Shown here piece by piece: positions 11,124 through 23,675 of a stretch of DNA of 64,000 bases (position 1 is its first letter; every line of letters starts with the position of its first letter). The DNA is from Sordaria brevicollis (lineage: Eukaryota; Ascomycota; Sordariomycetes; Sordariales; Sordariaceae): assembly GCA_033439795.1 (NCBI GenBank), contig JAUTDP010000001.1, forward strand, positions 3,720,001 to 3,784,000, given 5' to 3'. The position numbers were made by a program, and so were the translations under genes. The notes under the pieces were generated by a model that made no database searches, was not told the DNA's origin, and was given only the letters and a program-made list of their open reading frames with translations.

Positions 11124-14100
11124 GGTTGCCAATCTTTTCCCGCTTCTTCTGATATGTGTTATGGTTGGTAGTTGTTGGGGTTTGTGTTTAGGCCCACGGC
11201 CGAGATAGTGGGAATTCAGTTGACTGCCTTGGTAGCGGCAAGACGTAGAGTTGTTGCAGTAAGAAACTTGACGTATATGCCGGGGAATATGAGCCGGAGC
11301 CGGGAGATGTGGAGATGGTAAGGATCCGAATAGGCGAGATACCGTGAAGCAAGGAGTCTATAACTGAGAGACAGATGCCGACTTGTGAAGACAACAAAGT
11401 GGAAGCGACTGTTGATTTGAGGAACCGAAGCCTTGACTGATGATATAAGGAAACTGTGTTGGATATCGAACATGCCAGCCAACATCATGAAGGAGGGTAT
11501 TCCGGCGGCCTTATAAGTCTTGATGGTTTGGTAGCCTGGCAAGGTGTGTAGTGTGCCTTCTTGATGTCAACAGTACTGGCCGGAGAGATGACTGGGGAGC
11601 CGTCTGCGGCGTGAAGGCAGCAATGACGCCAGAGAGCGCCGCCGGGAAGACTACGGGACTGTGGAAGGTTCTCACCCCAACGGCACTTGGAGGTCTACTT
11701 GGTGACAACCTGAGGTGACAACGGTACCGGGTTGGGGGTAGGGTGATCACGGTACCTTGCACCTGGGCTCCGTCTCCGTACCTGGCTCCGTACATGACGG
11801 GCAGCGCGGTTACGGGTGTCGAAGCTAGTGGGAGAAAAGGTAGGGTGTGCCTGAGAGCTGGGAGAAGGCACAGGCAGGCATTGGATCTCTGAGTTTAGAT
11901 CATGAGCGTTGAGGGCGCAGCCGCAGACGGAAAAGGTGATGGTGTTTGGAGGTTGAAGACGGACAGAGTGCCAATGAGAATTCAAGGAAAGTCGAAAGAG
12001 CTTCGCCGGGATCGAGGTTGCATTGAGTGATTACCTTACGGAGACAAGGGTGGAACCACTGCAATGCATGTGGAAACGGTTCCCACAGCCGTTCCCGTCT
12101 GTATTTTACATCGTACTAGTCTGTAATTCTGATACCTAACCGTAGAGGTAAGCGCACAGGGGCTATCTCAGTAAGTCAGGGCAAGGGCAAGGGGGCTACC
12201 GTGGGCTGGTGTTACCTCCCCAGGCTGTTGTCCAGGGAAGCGTCTCCCAAAAAAGACCACACTGCAGCAACACCAGTTCCAAGAAAAGGCCTGCCTCTGA
12301 GGCTGGAAATCGCAGCCTCTCTTGAATGACCCGGGAAACGGTGGCTTTACTCTATGATTTACGGGTGCCTAAATGCTAAGGTATTGAGACCATAGCCTTC
12401 CACGTCAGAAGAGTTACTAAGGTCACAACTATTCCCTTTGTGTCTGGTATATTGACGGACCGCACCGTTGTGTTTCGCGAACCTGCGACAACCTCAAAAT
12501 GGAGACGCATATCTGCGCCGAGTGTTGACGGAGCACAGGGAAGCAGCATAGGACTCAGTCGAGCATTTTCGCCGAAACCTAGGATAAATCCCGTCTATCA
12601 CCGAGCCGGTATGACTAACTGTTCTTTTTCTCAAAGTACATTCGAGATTGGAAGCCTGAGGTCGGAGGTCACGAACTGCTGAAACTCACCACTCAGAAAT
12701 CCTCAACGCATGTGTGGCTTGGTTTGCGGATTACCGCCTATGATACCTCACTCTGCTGCGTGTTGTTAGTCCCCTCACCCCTAGGGCACGTAAATCTTAC
12801 CCATTTTTACCGCCGCTGTTACCTCCGCATCTGGCACCAATTGCATATCTTGCGAATGGACTCGACTAGTCAACCCATACCACTCCAGGCTTACGTTGAC
12901 GTCAATTGGACGTCGAATTGAGAACTATACTCGCTCTCTTTGGTCGTTTTGCGCCCAGATCTCGGTAATCGGTCGACATTCTCACCACATAGTAGTGAAC
13001 CATACAACAAAAGACACCACTGGGAGGATCCTCAGCACAATGAGCAGTGGGCTGAGGCTGACATTTGCCCCGAAGTCTAGGGCGCCAGAGAGACAATTAT
13101 CCGCGGGAAATAGACGCAGAAACGCGGCTGCGATTGAGGTCTAGTCATGGTAATCATAACTCGATGCCTCGGTGGGGCAAAGGTCGAAACACTTTGTGCT
13201 GCCATCAACACCCTTTCCGGCGTTTTCGGTTCAAGACACCGAAGGTAACCTGGACGCTATACCAGAACGCCCTGAAGTCCAAGGCTTCAACCACCATAAG
13301 GAAGAAACAAGGCGCACGTTCAATGGCACGGGATGGTTTTTTTTCGACCCCAATGGCTGAAACGCCGATTGATGACTCGACACCAAGGCCATGTGTTCAC
13401 AAACCCCACGGATGCTTCCTCGGTAGTTGCCCGTCCGGGTCATTCAGAACCCTTCCCCGAAGGCAAAGGGCGTGAGGCGTATTGCGGAATGCCATCTTCG
13501 TTTTGATGGGAACCTTTTGACTGGCTCATATTGGTGTACCACTTGCTATATGGTGAATTCCGGCGGTATTTTGAGTCACCTTGTCCTGGCCTGATTGTCT
13601 GCCTGAGGGTAACTCACCCTGCGATTGAAGGTGAAGTGGCGGTCCACATATTGACCGAATAAAGCGGAGGTACTCGCTGATACATTAGGCTACCTATTCA
13701 CCGGTCAGTTCTTCTAGATCGACCCTTTAACATAGTTCGATAATGAACCGAAGGAAACTGTCTCATGATCCAAATTCCATAACGCTGCTGGCAGTAACTA
13801 CGAGAGCCGTGCAAAACGCTGACATGCTCATGCTAACCATTTTGTAGCGTAAGTCATAGGTATATCCCCGTTACAACCAAGCAGTTTGTTGGGTTACACG
13901 ATCGCTGGCGTCAAAGGATAGAATGTAACCGGGAATCGAAAGACATGAAGCGCGGTGGGATCCTCGCCCATGCGACCAGAGGTACGGTGAATAGAGGTCG
14001 CATTAAGTGGTGACACTGGGACAACTACATTGTTTTCCCGGCAAACGTTCGAATGAGCAACATTGGAGTGTATACATCTACAAAACAGCGCCCACGATGC

Positions 14101-16778
14101 CACGGATAGTAAGGTTGGAAGCAGGCCGCCTAAACGGGCCCGTCTTCTAAACCACCGCCAAGAAATGGGGAAACGGCCGCCATGTTCGCATATGAATATT
14201 AGACGTGGCAAAGCGTTGGTATCCGACACTGAAACCTCATGTTTGGTACTGTAACACTTCAAGCCCCGGCAGTTTTATCACAAGTGCTTAGTACATATCC
14301 TACAGTCTGACAGGTCCCGATTTAGCGGATGCAGTAATCAGGAACGACATGGGGAGCGCTACCAGTAAAAGTGTTTCTTTGGAACCAAGAACAAGTAACC
14401 ACCACGGCGGCCTCTATGCTGAACGGCGGCCAGCCATCGGTAGGGCAGGCCCGGCATGGGTCCGAGGGCATTCGGCCGCCGCCCCGGGGCCCGGGGTGGG
14501 ATGGATCGGGTCGACTCAACGGGCCATCTCAACCGCATCATAGGGTACGGTACGTCACACCAAATAATTGTTCTGTGGGGGCTCCTTGACGACATCGAAA
14601 ACGTTGGAAACAACGTCCCCGGATTATCACGACATAGCGCCAGGAATATATCCACTAGACGCAACCCGCACTTTCTCCCTTCATGGGCAAGACAGTGACG
14701 CTAACTACGGAACAGTAGATTTGTCCCGACCAGCCTCCATTTACTGCTCTTAACGACGTTCGAAGTTCACGTTCACCTTCCGGGCACCGGTACCTTTGTC
14801 GCAGTCGGTATGACTGCATCTAGGACGCATTCTGAAACATACTGAATCCTTCCAAAACGAAGGTAGGCGATGGCAAGGTTGACTTCCTCCCAGTGAACCG
14901 GATTCAACGGCGATCATCGTCCCCATAGGACCGATTTTATCATGACACCATGGTTCTAGAACGATTCAACATTGTGTGTGAACTCTAATTCTCTACAATG
15001 GCTGCAGGCAACCGAGCAGGACTTGAAGTCTTGGACCGTATCCCACCCAATAACTGGCCAATGCTTGAATCCCTTCTGGATGTGGTGCATCATCAGTGGT
15101 CGATGATGCTGAGACGTTCACCTAACCCTCCCAACTATCTATCAATTCCCGGTATGACGGTCAAAGCCACCTCTAAAGAGACCACTTTGAGATCATGGCG
15201 CTTCTCGTTGACCATCCTGCCTTGCGATTCGACGTAACATAAATGAGGGATGACGGATATTCACAAGAAGCGGGTGGCCGTTGAAAATTTCGGTCGGAGA
15301 TTCCAGTTAGTGTAATTCCGTTATTGCAACCAATCAAATGCGCGCACTTTATAGTCTGGCTCACTAACAGTCCCCAAACGTTCAAACTATAGACCAACAA
15401 AGTCGGAGTCTTCCGCGTCTTTCCCACCAACTGACAACCAACCTTCTTGCCCTATAAGTCTTGATATTCCAAATCGCAATTTCCCTTCCTTTATCACTTT
15501 CCAATGAGATCCTGAGGAACAGATGTGTCATAGCGAGTTCTATGCAAGTTTCATCCCACATGATTGTATCAATTTGCTGTGCAATCGTTTTCGGCTTGTG
15601 ATACCCCATCAAGCCTATCTTCTCTTTTGGGACCGTCATCAACATATGTTCCCACCGTAACGGTCACCGTCTCACCGAGTGCATCATGATATAGACCCCA
15701 AAGATACCATACTGTTGTTGCCCGGATTTCACACCGAATCGATCCCGTTGGCTTCCGAAAGTGATATCTGCAATAACTCGTGACCACAAGATATACTCTC
15801 AAGCCATCTCCGGCGGTTCCTTGGAAATAGAAACCGGTGAATCAGCGTTGTGCCTGGCTCATTGAGGAACTTCAACAAGACAATGGACAGGAACTGCTGC
15901 ACACTGCACGGTCGCAAGCCGCAGCAGCGATTCCCACCTCGCAGGACAATCTGTCATGTCATGTTCCTGCATAAACCTAGCCCTACGGCCATATGCATGT
16001 GCATACGTACATTGCTCGGTCAACCAAGATTGGAATTCATGTGTGATATCACGAGTAACCGTGACGCCCTGCATTTACGGATAGCGATAAGAAAAGGACT
16101 TGAATATGAGTTGGGCAATGACGTTCCTAAATCCGACGAGGACAAGTTCCCGTCCTCTGTCGGCCCTATAAACCTCGAATGAAAGTGAAGTCATATCACT
16201 ATAAGAGAATCTGCCAAGCCTGAGGCCACCCTCGTCCCTCCCTCCTCCTTCCAGCCTTGTGACGTGCGTCAAGGATGCCACAGACAATCAACATGATGCC
16301 TGCCTGGTGAGTTTACTTTCCACTCTTTGACAAGTGTTTCAGGAAGAAAGCTTGTTCAACAAGGTAAGAGCTAAGAATGTGCCGTTTCGAAACCTACCTG
16401 ATAGATACTATGTTTCCCAACAAGAAATCGAAACCACCCTGACGCCAAGAGCACACGGTATGCAAGTATACAAGTGGAGATTTGGCAAACAGCAATGTCT
16501 CGCTAGACAACCAATCGCTTTGATTCCCGTCCCAACCCTCCGTTTCCTGACAACAGTTCAACTTCAGAGAAGGTTCGAAACTTAAAGGAAGCCCGCATAT
16601 GATGGGTGACTGTGAACAGACCTTGTGAGAATTTAGAGCCAGTTAGAGAACAAGAGGGATAAACCAACAATTCAAGTCCCCTCCAAGCACCGCCTCAAAA
16701 CGGCTGACGGACGAGATGCCAATCAACCAATCAGTTCTCTCAAGAAATCCAAAACGGATTACTTCGTCTCGACACCAC

Positions 16779-16798
16779 ACTTCACTTCACTTCACTTC
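16779..16798. repeat. Short tandem repeat (ACTTC)4
   Basis: Four perfect copies of a five-base unit in non-coding DNA. Ordinary microsatellite. Confidence 0.8.
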
Positions 16799-18801
16799 CC
16801 AAATCTTACCTGCCATAGCCCCCATCATCCGGGCTCTGGACGAATCAACTGTCGACTCGATATCTGATATCATCGAGAAGGATCCGGGTAGGTCAAGTAC
16901 GGAGATGCCGTTGACCGTAGTTCACACCGTCGACATGTATCAGAAAAGTGAACGGTCAGTAACAAACACCGATAGGGCGGGATCCTGTCCGTTCTCCACT
17001 AACCGACGAACGGTGGGGCATTGGCGCTTGGCACATCCGACACAGACACAGAAACAGATACCCCCGAACGACGGATCCCCGGTTCCGGCCCCCACATCCG
17101 CCGGCTTCCTCCAGGCAGAAGCGGCATTCAGTTTCTCTCCATGTGATCCTCCGGCGGAGGCCGAACCGGAAGGTTCATTTGAGCCCCACATGCGGCGGAG
17201 GAAGGGGCCCACTTTACCTGCGAACCGACGGGAACAACTTCAACCTGAAGTCTTTCCTTCTTCTTTTCATACACATGAAACACAAACCTTTCGATGAATT
17301 CCGTCACGCCAAACCCTCCCGATCTCTGAGGCGCCGAGCATCACCAGAACCACCAATGCCATTCATCACCGAGTGTCGCCGGACAGTCACCCGGTAATTT
17401 GCGGCGGCCGATGAAGGATGACGGTGCCTGAAGCTGAACTGAATGATTGAACGCTGGTCCGTTCCGTTGGTCATCTGGCCATCAATATATCCTAATCAAT
17501 TTTTGTCCGTTTACCTCCCCTTTCTACCCTTTTAACTAATTTACTGACATGTAAAACCTGGGTGTCATCATCAGAATAGGTAATGAAGCCACCCACACCG
17601 TCGGCAACAAGACAAACACAAACCGGCATGGCAGTGCAAAACCCGCGAGTGGCCCGAACCCGGCCGGACAGTATCCGACTTGATAATAAAAGTGTGTCAT
17701 AAAAGTTCATATTCCGAACAGGCCTCCCTCCCTCTTGCATCACATCACCCTCATCAACAAATTTCCCTGGACTCAACCAACATCACATCATCCATTAGGA
17801 CACTGCCCGGTATCATCCTCTGAGATGGATTTCATATTGCGCCAAAGCTCACTCAAAACTTGCTATATAGTACGGCTGATAAGTTTCTGCCTCACTGAGC
17901 CTCGGTTCTTACTCACTCTTCAATTCCTAAAACTCTTACCTAGTTCGTACCTTGTCTCGGCCCCAACATCTAGGCATGTCTTTACTCATGACTTGGTTCG
18001 AGTTTGTAACGGGAAACAGATGCCTGGTGTGAAATTATCATGGATAGTTATCAACATAGGTACTCAGGTTTACTTTATATGGTCTAAGCGCAAAGCCAGG
18101 GTTTCGTAGCTCGACATGGATAAGTGAAGTGTCTTCTAACTTGAGCAAATATAATGCTCAGAACCTTGCGTATGGGCAAAAATGACATGGTGAGATGAAG
18201 AGTGAACGGACAACGAGATAGCGAAAGGCCAATAACGCGCATGAAGGAGCTGGAAAAGATAGTACGTCTAGTAACCTCGCGAGCAAACTCCGGGAGAAAT
18301 GAGTGTCAATGATTGATTGATGGCTCTAGTAATTCTCTTTCTCCGTTTCTCCCTTCGCCTCATCGACCACTTCACCACTTCGAACCCATCGTTTCCTTTC
18401 TTTCGTTCCTATGGAACCACAGGCTATCCACTTCATATATCCATTCCCTTCAATGGTAATCATCGCAATTCCCAACATTGTCTTCTGCCTTCTTTCTCAC
18501 CTAGACATCTTTATAAACAATACCTCTCTCTCTATTTATACCTTCTGTCTTTTCTTCTCTGAACCATACCACTCTCCCTCCAACACAAGAGAAGATTCTG
18601 ACCAAGAAAGTTCGCAACGACGCCATGCCAAGAGAGGGTGGTATAAGCAAGTTATAAACACGACATAAGAGAGCGAATGGATATGACTGATTGAGACACA
18701 TGCTTTTACTTTTCTTAATCCCTTCATGCAAGAAAGAACACCGGACCTTTACTTTATGATGACCATGAAGATGAAGATGATGAAGTTGTTTGATGAATGA
18801 A

Positions 18802-18828
18802 GACAATGATGACAATGATGACAATGAT
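18802..18828. repeat. Tandem repeat (GACAATGAT)3 in a GAT-rich tract
   Basis: Three perfect copies of a nine-base unit, embedded in a longer imperfect GATGA-rich stretch from about 18757 to 18845. It lies about 400 bp downstream of the kinase stop codon and may be in its 3' untranslated or flanking DNA. Confidence 0.8.
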
Positions 18829-19245
18829 GTGAATGATGATGATGCACGATACACAGGACAAAATAAAAAGACAACAAGCAAGAAGAAACAATAGACAATG
18901 ACTGCATCATGCCCAACACGGCGGAGTGGTTACAATCCGAAAACAAAAATCCAGAGGTTTCGACGCCATGCTCGCTTTCTTTCTGTCGTCTGTTCGTTCG
19001 TTCCCGTTTCGTTTTGCTTCGTTCGTACCGTAATTGTATCGTTCGACCACTTAGCAACAACTCCTATCCCAAACCCCTAAAAGCTTTTGACCACACATCA
19101 TGACAGCCACCTTCCTTCTGTTACCCATTTAATACTTTGCTTTTCAATAACCACCAAATATGTCCCGCTTCCTCACAACGTTCGTCATGTTCGGCACCGA
19201 TGCCCTTCCTATACCCAGTCGAACCCTTCTAGCCCATCGTTCCTC

Positions 19246-22200
19246 CTAGGCCCTGCGGCTCATCATGGCCGCTGTGGCCCCTGCAGCTGCAAGATCTTGT
19301 TGTTGCTGCTGCCGGGCACTTGTGGTACGGACAGCCGCTCGCGGTAGACTGCTCCCGTTGCCCACGGTTCCGGAGGCGAAACTACCAGCTGTCGATCCGG
19401 TTGTGCCTCCGCTTGCTCGTTTCACGCCAGTCGTCCCACTTCCTGAGCCCGTCATGCCAGACACCTTACGGGACGAGGGCAGCATACCACTAGCAAGAGT
19501 GGGTTTTAGAGGGCCTTGCGGCATACCGGAGCTGACGACCCCTGATCGCAGTGAGCTTCTTGTAGTAACGGCGGCGGCAGGAGGCTCCGGCAGCGGGCGA
19601 GGCCCACCACTCAAGCTTTGTACACGCTTGCTTGGAGATGATTCCCGCGTGGATGCAAGGCGTGGGACTGGCATGGAAGATAATGGCGGGGTCTTCTGCC
19701 CGGTGATGAACTCATGTCTTACGGCCTCCTCGGGCTTCATTCTCCTATCCGGATCCCACCTGAGGCAGCGGGCAATGAAATCCAAAAACGGTTGATCGTC
19801 GCACTTGAGAACCTGCTGCAAGGTCTTGGAGGAGGGGCGGCGCCGACGGCCCTTTGAGGAAACGGTAAGTCGTGGTTTGCCAGAGCTGTCGAAGAACAGC
19901 TTCTTTCGTGTCGACTTTTCAATAAGGTGCTTCTCCGGAGGCCCGAAGACTTCCATGATGCACGCCAGCTGTTCTTGCTCGTTCTCACCGGGGAAGATGG
20001 GAACACCAGTGAAGAGTTCCGCCAGAATGCAGCCTAGCGACCACATATCAATGGGAAGACCGTAAGTCATACCCAAAATAACCTCAGGTGATCGGTAGAA
20101 ACGCGACTGAATGTAAGTATAAACCTTCTCGTTTTCGAAACAACTGGAACCGAAATCGATGACCTTGATCTCCGAATGCATAGGATGTCTTAGGAGGATG
20201 TTTTCGGGCTTCAAGTCGCAATGGATGACCTTATGCTGTTTAAGAAGAAGTAGCGAACTAAGCATCTGCTTCGTAAACCGCCGAATCAGCTTGAGCGAGA
20301 AGCCGCGGAAAGCGTTAGACTTGATGAACTCGTAAAGGTTCATATCCAGAAGTTCGGTGGAAATGCAAAGATGCCCGCGGAAATAGAAGCTGTGAGTAAA
20401 ATTGACCATGCTGTGTTTATTTTTGGGGTCCTAAAAGCATGTTTGGTTAGCCAACAACGACGACTCGAGTCAACGGTCGTCAGGCAACTTACCCATTCGC
20501 GAAGCTTCTGCAGAATATTGACTTCCACAAGAGCCTGCTGGTGGAACCTTTTCTTGTTCCGGATTATCTTGACGGCCACGAGGACGCCGGTCTTGTGATC
20601 AATGCATCGAACAACCTGTCCGAAGCTGCCCTTTCCAAGAACATCAATGATCTCATATCTGTACGCAAGATGATCGCCAATGACAATCGAGTAGTCTCCT
20701 CGCTCATCATCGTACCCAAAGTTAGGAAGGTCTGACTGAACATTGCCGACCACCTTGGCCGCATTCTGAGTACCGCAAAAGTAGACGTCCTTATAGTCCA
20801 CAATTTCTCCGCGCTCATAAATGTTTAGCACAGCAATTCTCAGGGCTTCTTGAGGGCCAACCCGTTCCTTGGCAGTAGCACGCTTGCGCAAGGCGTCGAG
20901 AGTCCGAGCCGCCATTTCCGTTTCCTTACGTCGCAACCCGAGTTTCTTCATTTCTTCCTCAGCCACCATGTCATCCTTGTCGAGATCGGCCGTCCAGACA
21001 TCACGGGGTTGGCTCAAGGTTGTCGTCGAGCTCTTCGGCTTTAGGATCTTTTGCGCTGAGCTATACGTATGGATCGATCGCTCCGCTACGGTGTCCAACG
21101 TAGATTCCTTCTTGCCCGCTGCCGCATCGCCACGCTGGCGATCTCCTGTAACAATAGCGTTGAGGCTTGAAGCCGAGCTCTTCCTCCTTCTGGACTCCAA
21201 ATACGTTCCGGTACCATTCGATTTCGAGGAGGGTGTCGGGCTTGGGGCCTTTGTGGTTGAAGGCATGCTGCCTAATGTCGCCGATATCGGAATCCTCGGA
21301 GGTGGCATGGAGTCATGCTTGACAGGATCAGTTTTGTCAGGCCGGTTGTTGCCGTTCTTGGATGCACTTCGTTTCCACGAAAGACTCAACTTCCGCCTGA
21401 TGGAGGTGCCGATTGACGATGGAGTTGGTGGCTCTTCCGGATCAGCAGGAGGTGGTGGTGACTTCGCAGTTGAGGACTTGGCGACAGAAGGCTTCGGGGC
21501 TCGCGGTCCAAAAGGTTTTTGGATCGGTACAGCTGCCTCGGGATCTCCTGTTTTTGGCCGGTTGGAAAACGACGACTCCTGGACTTCTCCCTTTGTCGTG
21601 GAAGACGATACATATGGCGACATTCCTGACTGGGGCATCGCATTCGACACCACTCCACCCATCGACTCGTTCGAGCTGTACGAGTCCATACTGCCACCCT
21701 TCCCTCGATTAATCGTGCTTGTACTCCTAAGGTGCTGAACCGTGGGCTTATCCTCGGCTCTTGTTGTGGTGAAGTAGGTGCTTCTTGAAGCTGTCATGGG
21801 GGTCGAGGGCGTCTTCGGAATTTGCCTACCAGGAGGAGGAGAGAGACTGCGTTCTGATGCATTCTGGTCCTGGAGCGCCGCAATCTTTGCAGCAGTTGTT
21901 GTGCTCAACGGTCCTAGAGCAAGCGGTGGCAGCCGCAGAGGTTGCAGGTTCTTCTTTGAGGTCGAGGAAGATGACTTTTTGTCTACAGTCGAGGTGTGCA
22001 CGGATTTCCGTTGGCTCGGTTTTCGGTGCAGCTTAGCAGGCGGTGGATCAGTCAGCTGCGCCCCAGAAACACTCCCTGTTGAGGTGCTGTTGATGCTACT
22101 CGTATCAAACGTCCTGTTGGACTTGCGCTTGTCCAAGAACGACAATTCACCTGGTGAATCGTAGAGCTTTGGTATTGCTGGAACCGGGGGAACCTCTTCT

Positions 22201-23675
22201 TCTTCCTCGCCGTTCGCCGTATTCTGGGAAGGCATACCCTTCGGAGCAGGTAACCTGGAGCTGCCGCTCTGCGGAATCCGCGGTTGCATAGAGCCAGTCG
22301 ATGATCGTACATTATTGTACGTATTTGCCGATGCAGCTGAAAGGCCAGAGTTGTATGATTTTCTGTTGCTCGTGTCTGGCGTAGTCCGAGAAGAGGCTGG
22401 CGTCGGGATTTTGCGCGGCAACATAGATGGAGAGCGAGACGAAGGACGCGATGTAGCTAATGGTATAGGGGCTGTTGGTAAAGGAGCTGGTGCATCAGAG
22501 GGTTGATGATGTGACATACGCTTCATCAGCTTCGTATCTGTCGGGCTGATTGTCCTGGCACCCAAGCCCGTCGCATGTGAAGTATGAGGAACTCCAGGCA
22601 TTACCGATATCCTCTTGGTCGAGGATGGAACTGACGCCTTGATGGCAGTCCTGGGCGAGCGAGGAAATGTCACAGGCGAGCTCCCGGAGCCCAAAGCAAG
22701 GCCGCTGAAGTCGTGCGCTAGCGTGGTAGCATCGCTACCTCGAGGCGGTGGTTGCACCGATCTCGCCTTGGAGGTCCGCGTCGACTCGGGCATAGGACGA
22801 GGTCCACCGTCCACGGACATCGATGTGCGGACCGGTTCTGTTCCATTTCGTTCCCCGAGCGAGGCGACACTAGGCCTCCGTCTTCGTGCCTCCGCATCTG
22901 TATTACCAAGCACATCAGATCCAGCCGACCGCCTGGGCGCCTTTATTGTGTTGTTTGTACTTGAGACTGGAGGGTAATGGTTCGCGCGACGAGTGCGGAT
23001 GGCGGCCGGAGCGGTAGGGGTCGTAACACCCGAAGTGTTGGATGTCGTTCCTGATCCTGTCTGTCTAGTTGTGCCATTTGTTATACTAGGTCTCCGCAAG
23101 ATAGAGCCGCTCCTGGCAGTCCGCGTCGGGGCGGGCTGCTGAACCGCAACTCTCGCGCCAGTCGCATTGATAGAGATGTCAGAATGACCCCCCATACTTT
23201 CGGGTGTAGAATTTTGGCCAGGCGGTGTTGAGTAGTGGGCCGTCTTGAAATCGGTAGAGGCCAACTCGAGGCTGCTCTGGAGGTCGTCGAAGCTCACCGA
23301 GGGTAAGAATTCGAATGTTGTGCTTGTCGATGACCCGTCTTCGTTACCATTCCGGCTGCCAAAGGAAAACAATGAGTGGTTGTTGGACGAGGAGGCGCTC
23401 AGCATCGGAGGATCCTCGGTAGGTCGACGGAAAGCGTTAATTTTGAAGGGACTGGAGTTTTCCTTGCGCCTGTGCAGTGAAACACGAGCCAATGTTAGCT
23501 TTGGTCTGCCTTCAAAAACACGAAGAGGAACTTGGGGGGCAAGAGCCACCACTGGGCGCGATGCAAAAAGAGAGTTGCACTTGGGAAGACGAGGACATGG
23601 ACGTGGGAACAACCTGGTGGGTGACTGGGTTTCCCCTCTGGGGCCAGCGGGGACGTGCCGCTCCCTATTGTTCAT
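19246..23675 (-). CDS. pom1: Pom1/DYRK-family protein kinase
   Basis: Two exons on the minus strand, 20493-23675 and 19246-20430, joined across a 62-nt intron (GTAAGT donor, TTTTAG acceptor), give about 1455 residues. The first thousand residues are low-complexity Ser/Thr/Pro-rich sequence. A DYRK-homology stretch (DERGDYSIVIGDHLAYRYEI) precedes the kinase domain from about residue 1007. Visible motifs are the Gly loop GKGSFGQV, catalytic Lys (VAVK, about 1036), HCDLKPEN (Asp about 1133), DFGSS (about 1153) and the DYRK activation loop YTYIQSRFYRSPE, whose second Tyr (about 1167) is normally autophosphorylated. The C-terminal tail is Ser/Thr/Gly-rich. In fission yeast Pom1 forms cell-end gradients that control polarity and mitotic entry; a similar polarity role is inference. 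The 5' end is uncertain. A CTAAC branch point and a CAG at about 23470 suggest another intron, so translation might start in an upstream exon or at Met 23405. Confidence 0.92.

Larger units (their letters stand above)
11124..19245. other. Long gene-poor region
   Basis: About 8 kb without a gene that I can support. Open frames of up to about 190 codons (plus 16716-17297) occur on both strands without motifs. Some pieces, such as plus 13172-13360 and plus 14998-15237, have protein-like composition but end quickly in stops, so decayed genes or old transposon remnants are possible. CpA and TpG are present, so it is not heavily RIP-mutated. Two short tandem repeats are listed separately. The last part, about 18.3-19.2 kb, is downstream of the kinase gene. 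Confidence 0.4.

Noticed and set aside
16716..17297. 193-codon plus-strand open frame
   Set aside because: Low-complexity Pro/Thr/Ser composition, no motif; kept only as a possibility in the gene-poor region.
20869..21738. 289-codon plus-strand open frame
   Set aside because: Antisense to the Ser/Pro-rich kinase N-terminus; mirror frames are expected in such GC-biased coding DNA.
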